Shown: in pieces, positions 63,468 through 64,000 of the stretch
Layout of the letters: every line of letters starts with the position of its first letter
How positions within the stretch are numbered: position 1 is the first letter of the stretch
Assembly: GCF_025840185.1 (NCBI RefSeq)
Contig: NZ_JAMPJU010000003.1
Location: 62,001-126,000 of the forward strand
Source of the DNA: Brenneria izbisi
GTDB lineage: Bacteria; Pseudomonadota; Gammaproteobacteria; Enterobacterales; Enterobacteriaceae
Direction of reading: 5' to 3'
DNA: 64,000 nucleotides
Notes under the pieces: model-generated
Seen by the model: the letters and a program-made list of their open reading frames with translations, nothing else
Told to the model about the DNA's origin: nothing
Database searches by the model: none
Translations under genes and position numbers: made by a program

Positions 63468-64000
63468 TCAGTGCGTGCCGCGAGCGCCAATCGGCAGAAC
63501 TGTGCGACCATATTGCTCGTTCAGCACTTCGGCCATAGCGAGATAAATCGCGCTTGCGCCGCAGATAATCCCTTCATAACCCGCAAAGGTCAGAATGGCA
63601 TGGTTACCAGTGAAGTTGCCGACGGCCAGCAAAGCAAACAGCACGGTCAGGCTGGCAAATACAAATTGCAATGCGCGGTTGGCGCGCAATGTACCGAAGA
63701 ACATAAACAGCGTGAAAACACCCCACAACCCAAGGAATACGCCCAGGAACTTTGCATCGCTGGCTTCCGCCAGACCCATTTTCGGCAACATGATAATGGC
63801 GACCAGCGTTAGCCAGAACGCGCCATAAGAGGTGAATGCGGTCACGCCGAAGGTGTTTCCTTTTTTGTATTCCAGTAATCCCGCCAGAATCTGAGCAATA
63901 CCGCCGTAAAAAATGCCCATGCTGAGAATAATGGAAGAAAGCGGGAAAAAGCCTGCGTTGTGCAAGTTGAGTAGAACGGTGGTCATCCCGAAACCCATCA
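63468..64000 (-). CDS. satP: succinate-acetate/proton symporter SatP, lacking its N-terminus
   Basis: The visible 177 codons are nearly all of a YaaH/AceTr-family protein (E. coli SatP, 188 residues). The family signature region [18 protein letters not shown] is present, then six membrane helices with [20 protein letters not shown] and the conserved tail [15 protein letters not shown]. The first dozen or so residues lie beyond the window, so the methionine at 63998 is internal. It mediates acetate and succinate uptake. Confidence 0.94.
   Translation of the reverse strand, partial: MGFGMTTVLLNLHNAGFFPLSSIILSMGIFYGGIAQILAGLLEYKKGNTFGVTAFTSYGAFWLTLVAIIMLPKMGLAEASDAKFLGVFLGLWGVFTLFMFFGTLRANRALQFVFASLTVLFALLAVGNFTGNHAILTFAGYEGIICGASAIYLAMAEVLNEQYGRTVLPIGARGTH

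Overview
The window is a gene-dense chromosomal segment of an enterobacterium. Almost every protein reads as a full-length, close relative of an Escherichia coli K-12 protein, in several cases identical in length (QueG, HflX, ArgP, RpiA, SerA, EttA, ArcA, TalB, Mog). The mixture of gene order, an AmiB with two LysM repeats and an isolated creA suggests Pectobacteriaceae (Pectobacterium, Brenneria, Dickeya, Lonsdalea) rather than E. coli or Salmonella; the genus cannot be fixed by reading alone. I found no rRNA, tRNA, CRISPR array, insertion sequence or prophage.

Layout. 1-3110: truncated APC permease and the peroxide-scavenging pair ahpC-ahpF. 3529-17205: queG on the minus strand, then the plus-strand chain nnr-tsaE-amiB-mutL-miaA-hfq-hflX-hflK-hflC-yjeT-purA (NAD(P)HX repair, tRNA t6A and i6A modification, cell separation, mismatch repair, RNA chaperone, ribosome-splitting GTPase, FtsH regulators, AMP synthesis). 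17304-19861: mpl and fbp, divergent. 19947-26160: minus-strand ruvX-yqgE-gshB-rsmE-endA-sprT-metK. 26161-36458: speA, an accessory LuxR-type regulator, loiP, then the central-carbon genes tktA, epd-pgk-fbaA. 36589-43202: mscS, an unrecognised membrane protein, argO, yggE, argP, rpiA, serA. 43267-51306: ettA, slt, trpR, yjjX, gpmB, rob, creA, arcA. 51950-57744: a SPOUT methyltransferase and the threonine operon thrLABC with its attenuator. 57790-64000: yaaA, talB, a membrane diguanylate cyclase, mog, an MHS-type transporter and a truncated satP.

The order is a splice of blocks that lie apart in E. coli: the 94-min block, mpl/fbp (96 min), the metK-serA block (63-66 min) and the ettA-to-satP block that spans the E. 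coli origin of numbering. The joints fall at terminator hairpins.

Readable regulatory sites agree with known circuits: a PurR box before purA, tandem Met boxes before metK, a Cra site before epd-pgk-fbaA, a trp operator before trpR, an FNR site before arcA, and the thrL attenuator. Less expected are a PurR-like box in front of fbp, a roughly 475-nt speA leader with a 45-codon ORF that has a perfect Shine-Dalgarno sequence, a threefold 15-nt repeat in frame just before talB, and a strongly C-rich, G-poor patch inside thrA. No wholly new multi-gene system is evident; the speA leader and the small accessory genes (LuxR-type regulator, 206-residue membrane protein, diguanylate cyclase) are the parts most worth following.
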